This document shows positions 42,049 to 51,050 of a DNA stretch of 64,000 bases, in pieces. The translations under genes were made by a program, and so were the position numbers. How positions within the stretch are numbered: position 1 is the first letter of the stretch; the number at the start of each line of letters is the position of its first letter. The stretch spans positions 1,178,001 to 1,242,000 of the forward strand of contig NZ_CP132942.1 in NCBI RefSeq assembly GCF_040359615.1, in the 5' to 3' direction. The notes under the pieces were generated by a model that was given only the letters and a program-made list of their open reading frames with translations, was not told the DNA's origin and searched no databases. Origin of the DNA: Tunturibacter psychrotolerans (GTDB lineage Bacteria > Acidobacteriota > Terriglobia > Terriglobales > Acidobacteriaceae).

Positions 42049-44988
42049 TCAGCCGGTGTTGCGGAGGCCGGCGCTGATTCCGTTGATGGTGGCGGAGATG
42101 GCGCGGTCGAGTTCCGGCGAGTCGAGGTCTCCCTTTGCCTGAGCAGCGCGTTTGCGGCGCATCAGCTCGACCTGGATGAGGGACATTGGATCGACGTAAG
42201 GATTGCGCAGGCGGATTGAGCGCTCGAGGACGGGGTTGGTCTGCAGGAGCGATTTTTGTTTAGTGATCTCTAGGATCATGCGGTGCGTGAGATTAAATTC
42301 GTCTTCGAGGGTGGTGAAGACTCGGTCGCGGAGTGCTTCGTCTTCGACCAACGATGCGTAGAGGCGAGCGATTCCGAAGTCGGCCTTGGCGAGGGCCATC
42401 TCGACGTTGCGAATGATGTCGAGAAAGAGGGGGAAGTCGCGGGCCATGGTTCGGAGCTGCGCCAAGCCGGACTCTGGGCCTTCGGGATTGGATTGGATGA
42501 AGTGATGGAGCGCGTGACCGACGCCGAAGTAGGCTGGGACGAGCTGGCGCGACTGCATCCAGCCGAAGACCCAGGGGATGGCGCGAAGATCAGCCATGGA
42601 TTTTTTGCCGCTGCGTTTGGCAGGGCGTGAGCCTAGGCGCGCGTGTTCCAACTCGGCCACGGGCGTTGCTTGTTCGAAGTAGGTGAAGGTGTCGGGGTTG
42701 TCGACGATGTGTTGGCGGTAGAACTCGTAGGAAGTGGCGGAGAGCTGGTCGAGCGCGGCCTCCCATGCGGGAAGGATCTCGCCGGTGAGGTGAGGGATCT
42801 TCGCGTCGTGTTGCAGTGCTGCATCGGGGCGGGCGAGGGCGTCGAGGCTTGCGGCGATCATCAACTCGAGGTTGCGCTCGGCGAGGACCACGTCGGAGTA
42901 CTTCCAGTTAAGGACTTCGCCTTGCTCGGTGATGCGAAGTTCGCCGGTGAAGCTGTCGACGGGTTGAGCGAAGATGGCGCGGTGCGTGGGACCGCCGCCA
43001 CGTCCGACTGTGCCGCCGCGGCCATGAAAGAGACGCAGTGTTACATTGCATTCGCGGGCTACTTCGTGGAGTGCGCGGTGGGCCTTCCAGATCTCCCATG
43101 TGCTAGTGATCATGCCGCCATCTTTGTTCGAGTCGGAGTAGCCAAGCATGACCTCCTGGTGGCGGTTCCAGCTTGCGAGCAGGGGCTTATAGATGTCGCT
43201 AGTCCAGAGCTTGCGCATGATGGCGGGGGCGTTTTGAAGATCCTCGATGGACTCGAAGAGCGGGACAGGTTGAAGGCCGGGATCGTCGATTCTCCCGTCT
43301 GCGTCTGGTCGCGTGGCTTCCACGCTGACTCCGCCGAGGCGCGCTAACCATATGACCTGGAGGACGTCCTCCGCGCTGGTTGCGCCGCTGATGACGTACT
43401 GCCGGATGGACTCGGGGGAGTAGGTTTGTTTGAGCTCGGCGATGGTGCGGAAGGTGTCAAGGACTTCGGCGGTTTGTTCGCTCAAGGCGGAGGGAAGATT
43501 GAGCGAATCGGGAGAGCTTGAGGGGCACCAGGCGGAGACCTCGGCGACGGCAGCGGCGTGGACGCGGGCGTGCTGGCGAATGTCGAGGGTCTGCAGATGC
43601 AGGCCGTAGGTGCGGACTTCGATCAGGAGGGGATCGATGAGCATCTCGGCGAGGCGTGGGCCGCTATTTTTGATCAGCGAGTCGCGGAGGGTGGTGAGAT
43701 CGGAGAGCATCTCGGCGGCGCGGGTGTAGGGCTTGAGCGCGGGGTTGGCTGGAACGGGAACGGCAGACTGTGGGGTGGCTCCGAGGCGCATCATTGTGCA
43801 GGCTATGAGCAGTCGTATGGACTCGTGTGGGAAGCGCTCTCCGAGAGCATTCTGGCCGGCGGTGCGGAGTTGGCTGAGGTAGCGGTCGAGCAAAGCGGTC
43901 AGCTCGGCGGAGACGGGGACCTGTTGGATAGAACTTGCGAGTTGCTCGAAGATATTTTGCAGGCGGCGGCGGTAGTGTGTGAACAGTAGAGAGCGGGCCA
44001 TCGCGAGTGCGTCGCGAGTGGCTTGCGGAGTGACGAAGGGATTGCCGTCGCGGTCGCCGCCGATCCAGGAACCGAAGGTGATGAGCTGAGGGAGATCGGC
44101 GATGCAGGGAGTCGTGGAGGGTCGTGAATCCTCAGATTTATTTGTAACTGGATTAGAGCTTTTGTTGGGATACTCAGCGCCGAGCGCGGTGGCGATCTCG
44201 GAGTAGAGGACGGGGAGGGTGTCGAAGAGGCTTGACTCGTAGTAGTCGAGGGCCATGCGGATCTCGTCGAGCACGGTGGGGCGGGCGCTGCGAACGTCGT
44301 CGGTCTGCCAGAGCGCGGTGATCTCGGCCAGCAGGTCGTGCTCGAGGGACTCGAGGTCGTGCTCGGGTACTGGGATGCGGTCGAGTTGCTCGAGCAGATC
44401 GGAGATGCGGCGGCGCTTGAACATGACGCTGCGGCGGGCGACCTCGGTTGGGTGCGCGGTGAAGACGGGGGAGACGCAGATGCGGTCCAACAAGGCGTGA
44501 ACCTGCTCGGCGGTGAAATTGGCTTCGCGGAGACGGCGGAGTGTTCCTCGCAGGTCGCCGCGTTGAATGGAACCTGAGCTGGAGTTCTGATTCAGTTGGA
44601 GGGAGAGGCGGCGACGCTTGCGATGGTTGGTTTCGGCGAGATTGATGAGTTCGAAGTAGAAGCCAAAGGCCCGTGTGAGCTGGTAGGCCGCGGGCAGATC
44701 GAGGGTGTGGACGCGGGCGAGAGCCTGTTGGAGGTGGGCGGTGGCGGTTTCCTGATCGGCAGCTCCGATCTGTGGCGCTTCGGCTTCGCGGCGGGCGATG
44801 GCGATGCGGCGAAGAGCTTCGACGGCTTCGTAGATCGGCTCGCCGGCCTGTTCACGCAAGACTTCGCCGAGTAGCATGCCGAGCGAGCGAACGTCGCGGC
44901 GCAAGGGAGCTTCTTTGAGCTCGCCGGTGGGGGCCTGTAGTTCGGCGAGTCGCTGGGGCCAGTCGGTTGGAGACCAAAGGGACGGCAT
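42049..44988 (-). CDS. ppc: Phosphoenolpyruvate carboxylase
   Basis: 979 residues, full length. PEPC carboxylates phosphoenolpyruvate to oxaloacetate, replenishing the citric acid cycle. Catalytic motifs: VFTAHPTEVARRSVMFKRRR (His), GGDRDGNPFVTPQ, VMLGYSDSNKDGGMITSTWE, LFHGRGGTVGRGGGPTHRAI, and the C-terminal ATINGISAGLRNTG that ends in the near-invariant NTG. A segment ANKSSNPVTNKSEDSRP-like insert (about residue 275) is richer in Ser/Asn than other PEPCs. It stands alone, convergent with nothing and followed by the TonB-domain gene. Confidence 0.95.
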   Translation of the reverse strand: MPSLWSPTDWPQRLAELQAPTGELKEAPLRRDVRSLGMLLGEVLREQAGEPIYEAVEALRRIAIARREAEAPQIGAADQETATAHLQQALARVHTLDLPAAYQLTRAFGFYFELINLAETNHRKRRRLSLQLNQNSSSGSIQRGDLRGTLRRLREANFTAEQVHALLDRICVSPVFTAHPTEVARRSVMFKRRRISDLLEQLDRIPVPEHDLESLEHDLLAEITALWQTDDVRSARPTVLDEIRMALDYYESSLFDTLPVLYSEIATALGAEYPNKSSNPVTNKSEDSRPSTTPCIADLPQLITFGSWIGGDRDGNPFVTPQATRDALAMARSLLFTHYRRRLQNIFEQLASSIQQVPVSAELTALLDRYLSQLRTAGQNALGERFPHESIRLLIACTMMRLGATPQSAVPVPANPALKPYTRAAEMLSDLTTLRDSLIKNSGPRLAEMLIDPLLIEVRTYGLHLQTLDIRQHARVHAAAVAEVSAWCPSSSPDSLNLPSALSEQTAEVLDTFRTIAELKQTYSPESIRQYVISGATSAEDVLQVIWLARLGGVSVEATRPDADGRIDDPGLQPVPLFESIEDLQNAPAIMRKLWTSDIYKPLLASWNRHQEVMLGYSDSNKDGGMITSTWEIWKAHRALHEVARECNVTLRLFHGRGGTVGRGGGPTHRAIFAQPVDSFTGELRITEQGEVLNWKYSDVVLAERNLELMIAASLDALARPDAALQHDAKIPHLTGEILPAWEAALDQLSATSYEFYRQHIVDNPDTFTYFEQATPVAELEHARLGSRPAKRSGKKSMADLRAIPWVFGWMQSRQLVPAYFGVGHALHHFIQSNPEGPESGLAQLRTMARDFPLFLDIIRNVEMALAKADFGIARLYASLVEDEALRDRVFTTLEDEFNLTHRMILEITKQKSLLQTNPVLERSIRLRNPYVDPMSLIQVELMRRKRAAQAKGDLDSPELDRAISATINGISAGLRNTG

Positions 44989-45084
44989 CCTTTGATTATG
45001 CCTTGTCGGAGGGCGACGGGTAGCGTGGTTATCTTCGCCTTGGAAAGTGCCCGACCAGACGATTGCTATTTCGTTACAAGCAAA

Positions 45085-45860
45085 CTAACGCTTGCGCCAC
45101 GAAAATTTGAGCGCGGACCAGTTGTTGTCGATGGAGCAGACTTTGTAGTCGACCAAGCCGGCGGCGAGGGATTGATCGCGAACGTGGTTCTGGTTGAAGT
45201 CGACGGGATGTCTTGCGGTTCGCTTGGGATGAACGATCCAGACGGAGACTTGTCCAGGTAGACGAAGTGTCAGCAGGTCGAGGGTGGCGGCGAGGTCCGC
45301 AAGTGAGCGGATGAAACAGAGCGCGAGGTTGGTGGTCGGCTGGATGCGTGAGGTAAAGACGGTGTTCTCGGGGAGATCTCCGAGGAGTTCTGCAAATGCG
45401 TCAGGAGCGGCGATGAGAGCTATCTCCATATTTGCTTTGATTCCGAGCTTTTTCGGCAGGGGCGTTGATAAAAAGTTGCGCGGTGGTACAGAGGCGGGAG
45501 CGGAAGGCGGATACTTGAGGAGACGGTCGAGGGCGCGTGGAGCTTCGGCCCATGTGGCATAGCTAGCGTTCGGATTTTCGCTGCGAAGGCGTTCCGTCTT
45601 TCGGACTGGCCGCCAGTGAAAAGAATCGGTATGTGGTGTGCGGACTTGCTGGAGCGGAGGATCTCAGCGATTTCCCGCGATTTCGACGGTAGTTTGTCCA
45701 GATCGAGGACGAGCACGGAGGGGTTGAGATGGGCCAGCTCGCCGATGAGCCCCGATGTTCTGATCAGAGGAGAAGCGTCTATCTTCACGCCGCGATTTTT
45801 TAGCGCAGCGGCTTTTGTGGCAATGTCTTCGTGCCAGGAGAGAAGCTTGACGGTTCTCAT
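45085..45860 (-). pseudogene. Receiver-like + DUF3052 two-domain gene, broken by a frameshift
   Basis: Starting at ATG 45860 (MRTVKLLSWHED) the frame reads a response-regulator-like domain (SVLVLDLDKLPSKSREIAEI, HHIPILFTGGQ). Near 45600-45620 it changes frame: the first frame continues as unlike sequence to a stop at 45420, whereas another frame reads RKTERLRSENPNASYATWAE with no stop, and runs on through MEIALIAAPDAFAELLGDLP to the DUF3052-like end (VWIVHPKRT, FNQNHVRDQSLAAGLVDYKV and NNWSALKFSWRK). The distance from start to stop is 776 bases, one short of a whole number of codons, so one base is missing (or two are extra). It is either a pseudogene or a sequence error. Confidence 0.8.
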
Positions 45861-45876
45861 TGGCTTTCCTCCGTTT

Positions 45877-46548
45877 TCAAAGAGAGGCGGCGCGGCAGAG
45901 GGGTTCTTTGCGGATCTCGTTGAGCAGCGGAGTGGTGAGAAAGTCGGCAGAGTTGTTGCCGAGCGAGAGACGGAGCGTGGGGAGAGCAAGCAGATAGCGG
46001 AGATAGTAGGCGATCTCTTCAAGATTCGAAGAGCCGGAGCCGGGCGGGTTGTAACGATACTGGCCCGGTGTCTGGACGGGAATCTCCCATTGGCGGCGGA
46101 CGGGTTTTACATGGGTGTAGCCGAGGAAGTCCATCGTCATCATGACTTTTTCAGTGGGCGGAGGGAATAGGTCGCTGTCTGAGGTACGTGTCCAGGGGGG
46201 ATAGAAGGTCAGATCGGTGGCGCGTCCAAAGTTTGCGAAGAGCTCGAAATAAGACTTTCCGTTTGGGCGCAGAGTGCATTGGGCGATCAGTGTGGGTGAG
46301 AGTGACGGCGCGGGAGAGTCTCCAGTAGTGGGGAGACGAAGAGTCCCTGGCAGGGCCAGGCGAATGTACTGGATGCGCGAAGTGGGTTCCTGTCCGGCGA
46401 TTCGATCGATTCCGTCGGCGAGAGTCGTCTTTACGAGTTGCGGATGGTCTGGTTGCTCCGCGGCTTGTTCTTCGCCAAATGCCGACGCGATTCCAAGGAA
46501 AGCGAGCGTCAGCGTGAGCAGGACAGAGCGGCGGAAGGTGGCAGGCAT
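45877..46548 (-). CDS. Hypothetical secreted protein
   Basis: 223 residues, ATG 46548. Signal peptide VLLTLTLAFLGIASAFGEE. The mature chain includes RIQYIRLALPGTLRLPTTGD, SYFELFANFGRATDLTFYPP and WEIPVQTPGQYRYNPPGSGS, a beta-rich soluble pattern. No family recognised. It ends 16 bases ahead of the broken receiver-like/DUF3052 gene on the same strand, so they may be co-transcribed. Confidence 0.62.
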   Translation of the reverse strand: MPATFRRSVLLTLTLAFLGIASAFGEEQAAEQPDHPQLVKTTLADGIDRIAGQEPTSRIQYIRLALPGTLRLPTTGDSPAPSLSPTLIAQCTLRPNGKSYFELFANFGRATDLTFYPPWTRTSDSDLFPPPTEKVMMTMDFLGYTHVKPVRRQWEIPVQTPGQYRYNPPGSGSSNLEEIAYYLRYLLALPTLRLSLGNNSADFLTTPLLNEIRKEPLCRAASL

Positions 46549-46624
46549 GGCGATAGGGTAGTCGACGACGTTGAAGTGCGACAGATTTTTTTCGGCTTGG
46601 TGATGCCGCCAAGAGGAGGGTATT

Positions 46625-46873
46625 TCACATCAATTGCGCGATCTTTTCCAACTCCTCCTGCAGGCAGGGTAGCGAGCAGCTGATGGATTCCATGCGGAAG
46701 GCTGCTTTGCGTGCGTCCTGTGTCGAGACGCCGTAGCCGCGCGTGGCCAGAAAACTGCTGATAAGATCGGCTGCCTGCCAGGAGTCGAGGCCCGACTTCA
46801 TCAGATCCTCTCGCAGACCCGAGAGATCGGCCTCGGCAAACTTCTCGACATGGGCACCCTTTGCCTTTGTCAT
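46625..46873 (-). CDS. Small hypothetical protein
   Basis: 82 residues, ATG 46873. Mostly helical: KFAEADLSGLREDLMKSGLD, SWQAADLISSFLATRGYGVS, then ARKAAFRMESISCSLPCLQE with two cysteines spaced SCSLPC. I recognise no family. It heads the run of minus-strand genes that includes the secreted protein and the receiver-like/DUF3052 gene. Confidence 0.6.
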   Translation of the reverse strand: MTKAKGAHVEKFAEADLSGLREDLMKSGLDSWQAADLISSFLATRGYGVSTQDARKAAFRMESISCSLPCLQEELEKIAQLM

Positions 46874-47038
46874 CTACACTTCTCCTGCTCGGCGTGTGTC
46901 CGCCCTCGGCCTGCCCTTGATATTAGACGTCCTGGGTCAACCGAGGTCGCGTTGGAACTCATCCATTGGCCCGATAGATTGCGTCGCCCGAGAACTTTAC
47001 GAAGAGATGGCCCGGAAAGTTTCCTTGAAGGAGCTCAA

Positions 47039-47203
47039 TCAGAGTACGCGGTCCGCAAGCAGCACGGGAATTCCATCGAGAACAGGATAACGTCGTCCGC
47101 AGCCCTGGCAAGAGATGATATTGCCGACGCTTTCGAGCGGCTGATGGCAGACCGGACAGACGACCCATCGAAGATCCGTGGCCGGTAGGGATTCAGCGCT
47201 CAT
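47039..47203 (-). CDS. Trm112-family zinc-ribbon protein
   Basis: A 54-residue gene from ATG 47203 to TGA 47039. Its sequence has two CxxC pairs (VVCPVCHQPLE and ISCQGCGRRYPVLDGIPVLL), the exact pattern of the Trm112/UPF0434 (YcaR) family. Trm112 is a zinc-binding activator of methyltransferases in eukaryotes and archaea; bacterial members are poorly studied. It is divergent from folD by 52 bases, and upstream of the small protein gene. Confidence 0.85.
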   Translation of the reverse strand: MSAESLPATDLRWVVCPVCHQPLESVGNIISCQGCGRRYPVLDGIPVLLADRVL

Positions 47204-47255
47204 ATCCTTATCTTACCGGCAGAAGATGCGGAGAGCGCGATACCATGGAACAGAT

Positions 47256-48203
47256 ATGAGTGAGATGAAAAGAACTCCCAGAATCTTAGATGGCATTGCG
47301 ATTGCGGGGCAGATTAAGGCCGAGGTTGCAGTCGAAGTTCAAGCGCTTGTGGCTCGCGGAATCACTCCCGGTCTGGCGGTGATTCTGGTCGGAGAGGTGC
47401 CCGCGTCGCAGATTTACGTTCGCAGCAAGGTGAAGACCTGCGGCGAGTTGAGAATCTTCAGCGAGATGCTTACGCCGCCGGAGACCATTACGACCGAGGA
47501 GATGTTGGAGTTGATAGCGACGCTGAACGCTCGCGAAGACATCGACGGGATTTTAATTCAGCTTCCTCTTCCAAAGCACGTAAACACCAAGCGGCTGCTC
47601 GAGGCCGTATCGCCGGACAAGGATGTGGATGGATTTCATCCCATGAATGTGGGTCGACTGCAGAGTGGTCAGCCAGCGTTGGCTCCTTGTACGCCGGCGG
47701 GGATTATGGAGATTCTGCGAAGGAGCGACTTGCCCGTTGCCGGTCAGAATGCGGTCATCGTGGGGCGCTCGGATATTGTCGGCAAGCCCGCGGCGATGAT
47801 GTTGCTCAACGCCTCCGCCACAGTGACGGTGTGCCACAGCAAGACCGTCGATCTTGGCAGCGTGACTCGTAAAGCCGATCTTCTGGTGGCGGCGATGGGC
47901 AGGCCGGGATTCGTGACCGCGGAGATGATCAAGCCTGGCGCAACGCTGATCGATGTCGGGATCAACCGCATCACCGACGCCGAAGAGGTCGATGAGTTTT
48001 TCCCCGGCGACGAGGATCGGGCGGCGACCTTCGCCAAGCGCGGATCGGTCGTCGTCGGCGATATTCATCCGGCTGCATTCGCTTTGGCGGGAGCGTATAC
48101 GCCAGTGCCGGGTGGCGTCGGCGCGTTGACGATTGCGATGCTGATGCAGAACACGGTAACGGCGGCGAAGCTGCGGCGCGGGATTTCGCTGGGGAACAAG
48201 TAG
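47256..48203 (+). CDS. folD: Bifunctional methylenetetrahydrofolate dehydrogenase/cyclohydrolase
   Basis: 315 residues from ATG 47256; ATG 47265 is also possible. FolD oxidises 5,10-methylene-THF to 10-formyl-THF with NADP. Signatures: LAVILVGEVPASQIYVRSKV (with the catalytic Tyr-Lys), GILIQLPLPKHV, DKDVDGFHPMNVGRL, TPAGIMEILRR, and VIVGRSDIVGKPAAMMLLNA for NADP. The end GGVGALTIAMLMQNT is typical. The coaE gene starts 5 bases after the stop, so they form an operon. Purine genes that need 10-formyl-THF (purN, 52082) lie nearby. Confidence 0.95.
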   Translation: MSEMKRTPRILDGIAIAGQIKAEVAVEVQALVARGITPGLAVILVGEVPASQIYVRSKVKTCGELRIFSEMLTPPETITTEEMLELIATLNAREDIDGILIQLPLPKHVNTKRLLEAVSPDKDVDGFHPMNVGRLQSGQPALAPCTPAGIMEILRRSDLPVAGQNAVIVGRSDIVGKPAAMMLLNASATVTVCHSKTVDLGSVTRKADLLVAAMGRPGFVTAEMIKPGATLIDVGINRITDAEEVDEFFPGDEDRAATFAKRGSVVVGDIHPAAFALAGAYTPVPGGVGALTIAMLMQNTVTAAKLRRGISLGNK

Positions 48204-48208
48204 CCTAC

Positions 48209-48877
48209 ATGTTGCGCGTTGGCCTCACCGGCGGCCTGGGAAGCGGAAAGTCTACCGCAGCGAGGTTGTTCGCCGCGCTTGGGGCGCACGTGTTGCAGTC
48301 GGATGCGATCGGGCGCGAGCTGATGGAGCCTGGCCAGCCGATCTACGACGGGATGGTCGCGCACTTTGGGGCCGGTGTGGTCCGGGCCGATGGAACGCTT
48401 GATCGCGCCGCACTGGCACGCATCGCGTTCACGGAGGGTCGCGTCGAAGAGTTGAACGCAATCGCGCATCCGCTGGTGATCGCGCGCCAGATGGCGTTGA
48501 CCGAGCAGATCTTTCGGCGAGAGCCTCACGCTGTCGTGATGGTGGAGTCGGCGCTGATCTTCGAGACGAACTATGGGACTGTAGACAACGCGCGATGGCA
48601 GGGCCGCTTTGACAGGATCATTATGGTGACGGCTCCGGAAGAGGTGAAGATTGCACGATTTGTAGTTCGCTCCTCGGCTGGCAAGGCTATCAGCGAACAG
48701 CAACGCACCGAACTCGAAGAGGAAGCTCGGCGCAGGCTGGCGCAGCAGATCTCCGACGACCAGAAGAGCGCCCTGTCCGACTACGTGTTGACTAATGGTG
48801 GCGCTGTGACCGAGTTGGAGTGGCAGGTCGATCAGCTTTGGCCGATCCTCGAAGCTGCGGCGTCGACGAGCGCCTGA
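48209..48877 (+). CDS. coaE: Dephospho-CoA kinase
   Basis: 222 residues. CoaE phosphorylates dephospho-CoA at the 3' ribose, the last step of coenzyme A synthesis. P-loop GGLGSGKST at about 8-16; substrate motif LQSDAIGRELMEPG; VMVESALIFETN and RIIMVTAPEEVKIARFVVRS in the LID region. Length is slightly above the usual 200. The last 15 residues are non-conserved. ATG 48209 lies 5 bases behind folD. Confidence 0.93.
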   Translation: MLRVGLTGGLGSGKSTAARLFAALGAHVLQSDAIGRELMEPGQPIYDGMVAHFGAGVVRADGTLDRAALARIAFTEGRVEELNAIAHPLVIARQMALTEQIFRREPHAVVMVESALIFETNYGTVDNARWQGRFDRIIMVTAPEEVKIARFVVRSSAGKAISEQQRTELEEEARRRLAQQISDDQKSALSDYVLTNGGAVTELEWQVDQLWPILEAAASTSA

Positions 48878-49003
48878 CCAGGAACATGCTGGATTGAAAC
48901 TCCTAAATAATTAAATGTCCCGGGATGATGCATTTCAGTCTTCTGCCGATGAAGGGACTGTGTCAGACAAGCACACTTTATCGAAGGACAAGGAGACGGG
49001 CAG

Positions 49004-49543
49004 ATGATCCGGCAAGCGATCAATTGCGATATCTGTGCAGCAGAGAAGCAGACGAGTAACTACTGGTTCGTTGCCTACGAACAGGGCGGCGAGCTGAAGC
49101 TCCGCGGTTGGGAGTCGCCACAGAACTCTCGCAAGGGTGCTAAGCACCTGTGTGGACAGAAGTGTGCACAGCGCATGATGGCGAACTTCATGGCTTCGCT
49201 GATGGCGACCGTTCACAACAACGAGCAGGACGCCGAGGCGGCTTTGGAGGGTTTGGATCTTGTGTCAAAGGGCGAAGAGGTAGAGGTGATCAACCGTGCC
49301 GAACGCTCCGAGCGCGTCGAAAAGACTGAACGCACGGATCGGCTCGATCGCACGGACCGCTCTCTGGTGGGTCGCGCAAACGTCGCCAGCGCAGACCTCG
49401 ATGCCGAGTCCTGGGCTGGTCCGGTGCGGGTCAAAGAGGAGTCGTGGGAGGCACCGGCCAAACGTCAGCCCGAACGCGAGAATTTTCTCCACGCTCCCCG
49501 TATCAAGCCGTCCGCACTCAATCGGCTGCAGCGAATGGTGTAA
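49004..49543 (+). CDS. Hypothetical zinc-finger-like protein with charged repeats
   Basis: 179 residues; AAGGAG lies seven bases before the ATG. Residues 8-11 (CDIC) and 50-54 (CGQKC) form a plausible zinc site, with YWFVAYEQGGELKLRGWE between. Then comes a charged low-complexity stretch (RAERSERVEKTERTDRLDRT) and a C-terminal tail. No family recognised beyond the CxxC/CxxxC pattern. It may bind nucleic acid. It lies between coaE and the protease genes. Confidence 0.65.
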   Translation: MIRQAINCDICAAEKQTSNYWFVAYEQGGELKLRGWESPQNSRKGAKHLCGQKCAQRMMANFMASLMATVHNNEQDAEAALEGLDLVSKGEEVEVINRAERSERVEKTERTDRLDRTDRSLVGRANVASADLDAESWAGPVRVKEESWEAPAKRQPERENFLHAPRIKPSALNRLQRMV

Positions 49544-49783
49544 GTAAATACAGGCTCAGTCCCTCCGGAAGATGTGCTGGAAGCGTAACAATCTACAAGG
49601 CTCTGATCTTCAAAAAGGCGGGACGAATCTGGTCCCGCTGCAGCACCCTTCGGACTTACCCGGTGGTCACTCTTGACGGGAGCGACGGCGTACCCCGCGT
49701 CTGAGCGGCAGAGCGCGCGGCTCGATACAATTGATTAGTCGGTTTTTACAACCGGCTATTTGAAAGTTCAGGTCGTGCTCACG

Positions 49784-51001
49784 ATGAAATTGCGCCCCGT
49801 TCTGCTTGTGGTCCTTCTTCTTTGCGGCTTTTACTATCTGACGACCCATGTCTGGTCGACGGGAGCGGTCTCCCCGTGGCTGCATCGTGCTGTGCCAACT
49901 GCGCCGGTTACTGCGACAAGAGCTTCGACCTTGACCGGGCCGATGGGGAACTTTGAACTGACCGAGGCCAATGCGGCGCCTGCGTACGACACCGAGGAGC
50001 AGCAGAATATTGCCGTCTACAAGAAAGCTCTTCCGTCGGTGGTAAACATCACCTCGACAGCGGTGGCGTTCGACTTCTTTTATGGGCCTGTTCCGCAGCA
50101 GGGGCAAGGCTCCGGATTCATTCTGGACAAGCAGGGACACATCCTCACCAACAACCACGTGATCGACAACGCGCAGCGGGTTGAGGTCACGCTCTCGGAT
50201 AAGCATAAGTACAAGGCGACGGTGGTTGGCGTCGATAAGGGGCATGATCTAGCGTTGCTGCTGATCAACAACGCACCGAACCTGCAGCCGGCGACTCTGG
50301 CTGAGTCCCAGAGCCTGACCGTTGGCCAGCGGGTCTATGCGATCGGCAATCCGTTCGGCTTGTCCGGCACAATGACCCGTGGAATCATTTCGGCGATCCG
50401 GTCGATTCGTGGCCCGAACAACAACCCTATCGAAGACGCGATCCAGACCGATGCTGCGGTGAATCCTGGAAACTCGGGTGGTCCGCTGTTGAACTCTCGC
50501 GGCGAAGTAATCGGAATTACCACGCTGATCGCAAACAACGGCGCGGACCAATCGTCGGGAATCGGGTTTGCTATTCCTGTGAATACGGCGAAGGCGGTTA
50601 TCGCGGACTTTGCAAAGTATGGGCGCGTGCGCCGTCCCACGCTCGATATAGCCACTCTCGAGGTTGGCCCAGAGGTAGCAGGACAGATCGGTTTGGCTGC
50701 CGACTATGGTCTGTTGATCGAACGCGTCCTGCCGGGTGGCGCTGCGGAGAAGGCCGGCCTGCATGGAGGAACTCAACAGGCCTACCAGGGAAATGTGCCG
50801 GTGATGCTGGGCGGCGATCTGATCGTCGCAATCGACGGCCAGGAGATCACGAATGCACAGGATTTATCGGGGGCGATGAACTCGCATAAGGCAGGAGATG
50901 AGGTGACTCTCACGGTCTTCCGCGGACATAAGCGGCTCGACGTCAAAGTGAAGCTGAACGACGCGACGGAGCAGAAGGGACAAGCTGGTCGCGAGACCTA
51001 G
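49784..51001 (+). CDS. DegP/HtrA-type serine protease with one PDZ domain
   Basis: 405 residues from ATG 49784; TTG 49760 is also open. An N-terminal membrane anchor (PVLLVVLLLCGFYYL) leaves the rest periplasmic. The trypsin-like domain has the triad: His in HILTNNHVIDNAQ, Asp in GHDLALLLIN and Ser in AVNPGNSGGPLLNSRGE. A PDZ domain follows (LLIERVLPGGAAEKAGLHGG, LGGDLIVAIDGQEITNAQDL). It is the one-PDZ DegS/HhoB-like form. Such proteins degrade or sense misfolded envelope proteins and can start regulated proteolysis; the M50 protease gene next door supports this. Confidence 0.93.
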   Translation: MKLRPVLLVVLLLCGFYYLTTHVWSTGAVSPWLHRAVPTAPVTATRASTLTGPMGNFELTEANAAPAYDTEEQQNIAVYKKALPSVVNITSTAVAFDFFYGPVPQQGQGSGFILDKQGHILTNNHVIDNAQRVEVTLSDKHKYKATVVGVDKGHDLALLLINNAPNLQPATLAESQSLTVGQRVYAIGNPFGLSGTMTRGIISAIRSIRGPNNNPIEDAIQTDAAVNPGNSGGPLLNSRGEVIGITTLIANNGADQSSGIGFAIPVNTAKAVIADFAKYGRVRRPTLDIATLEVGPEVAGQIGLAADYGLLIERVLPGGAAEKAGLHGGTQQAYQGNVPVMLGGDLIVAIDGQEITNAQDLSGAMNSHKAGDEVTLTVFRGHKRLDVKVKLNDATEQKGQAGRET

Positions 51002-51050
51002 GTGCTCTGAACGCGGGCGTCGTTGAACGGATAAAATAGTAGATGCTTCT

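Noticed and set aside
49618..49638. Hairpin GCGGGAC/GTCCCGC followed by a T-run on the minus strand
   Set aside because: No minus-strand gene ends there; the neighbouring genes are all on the plus strand.
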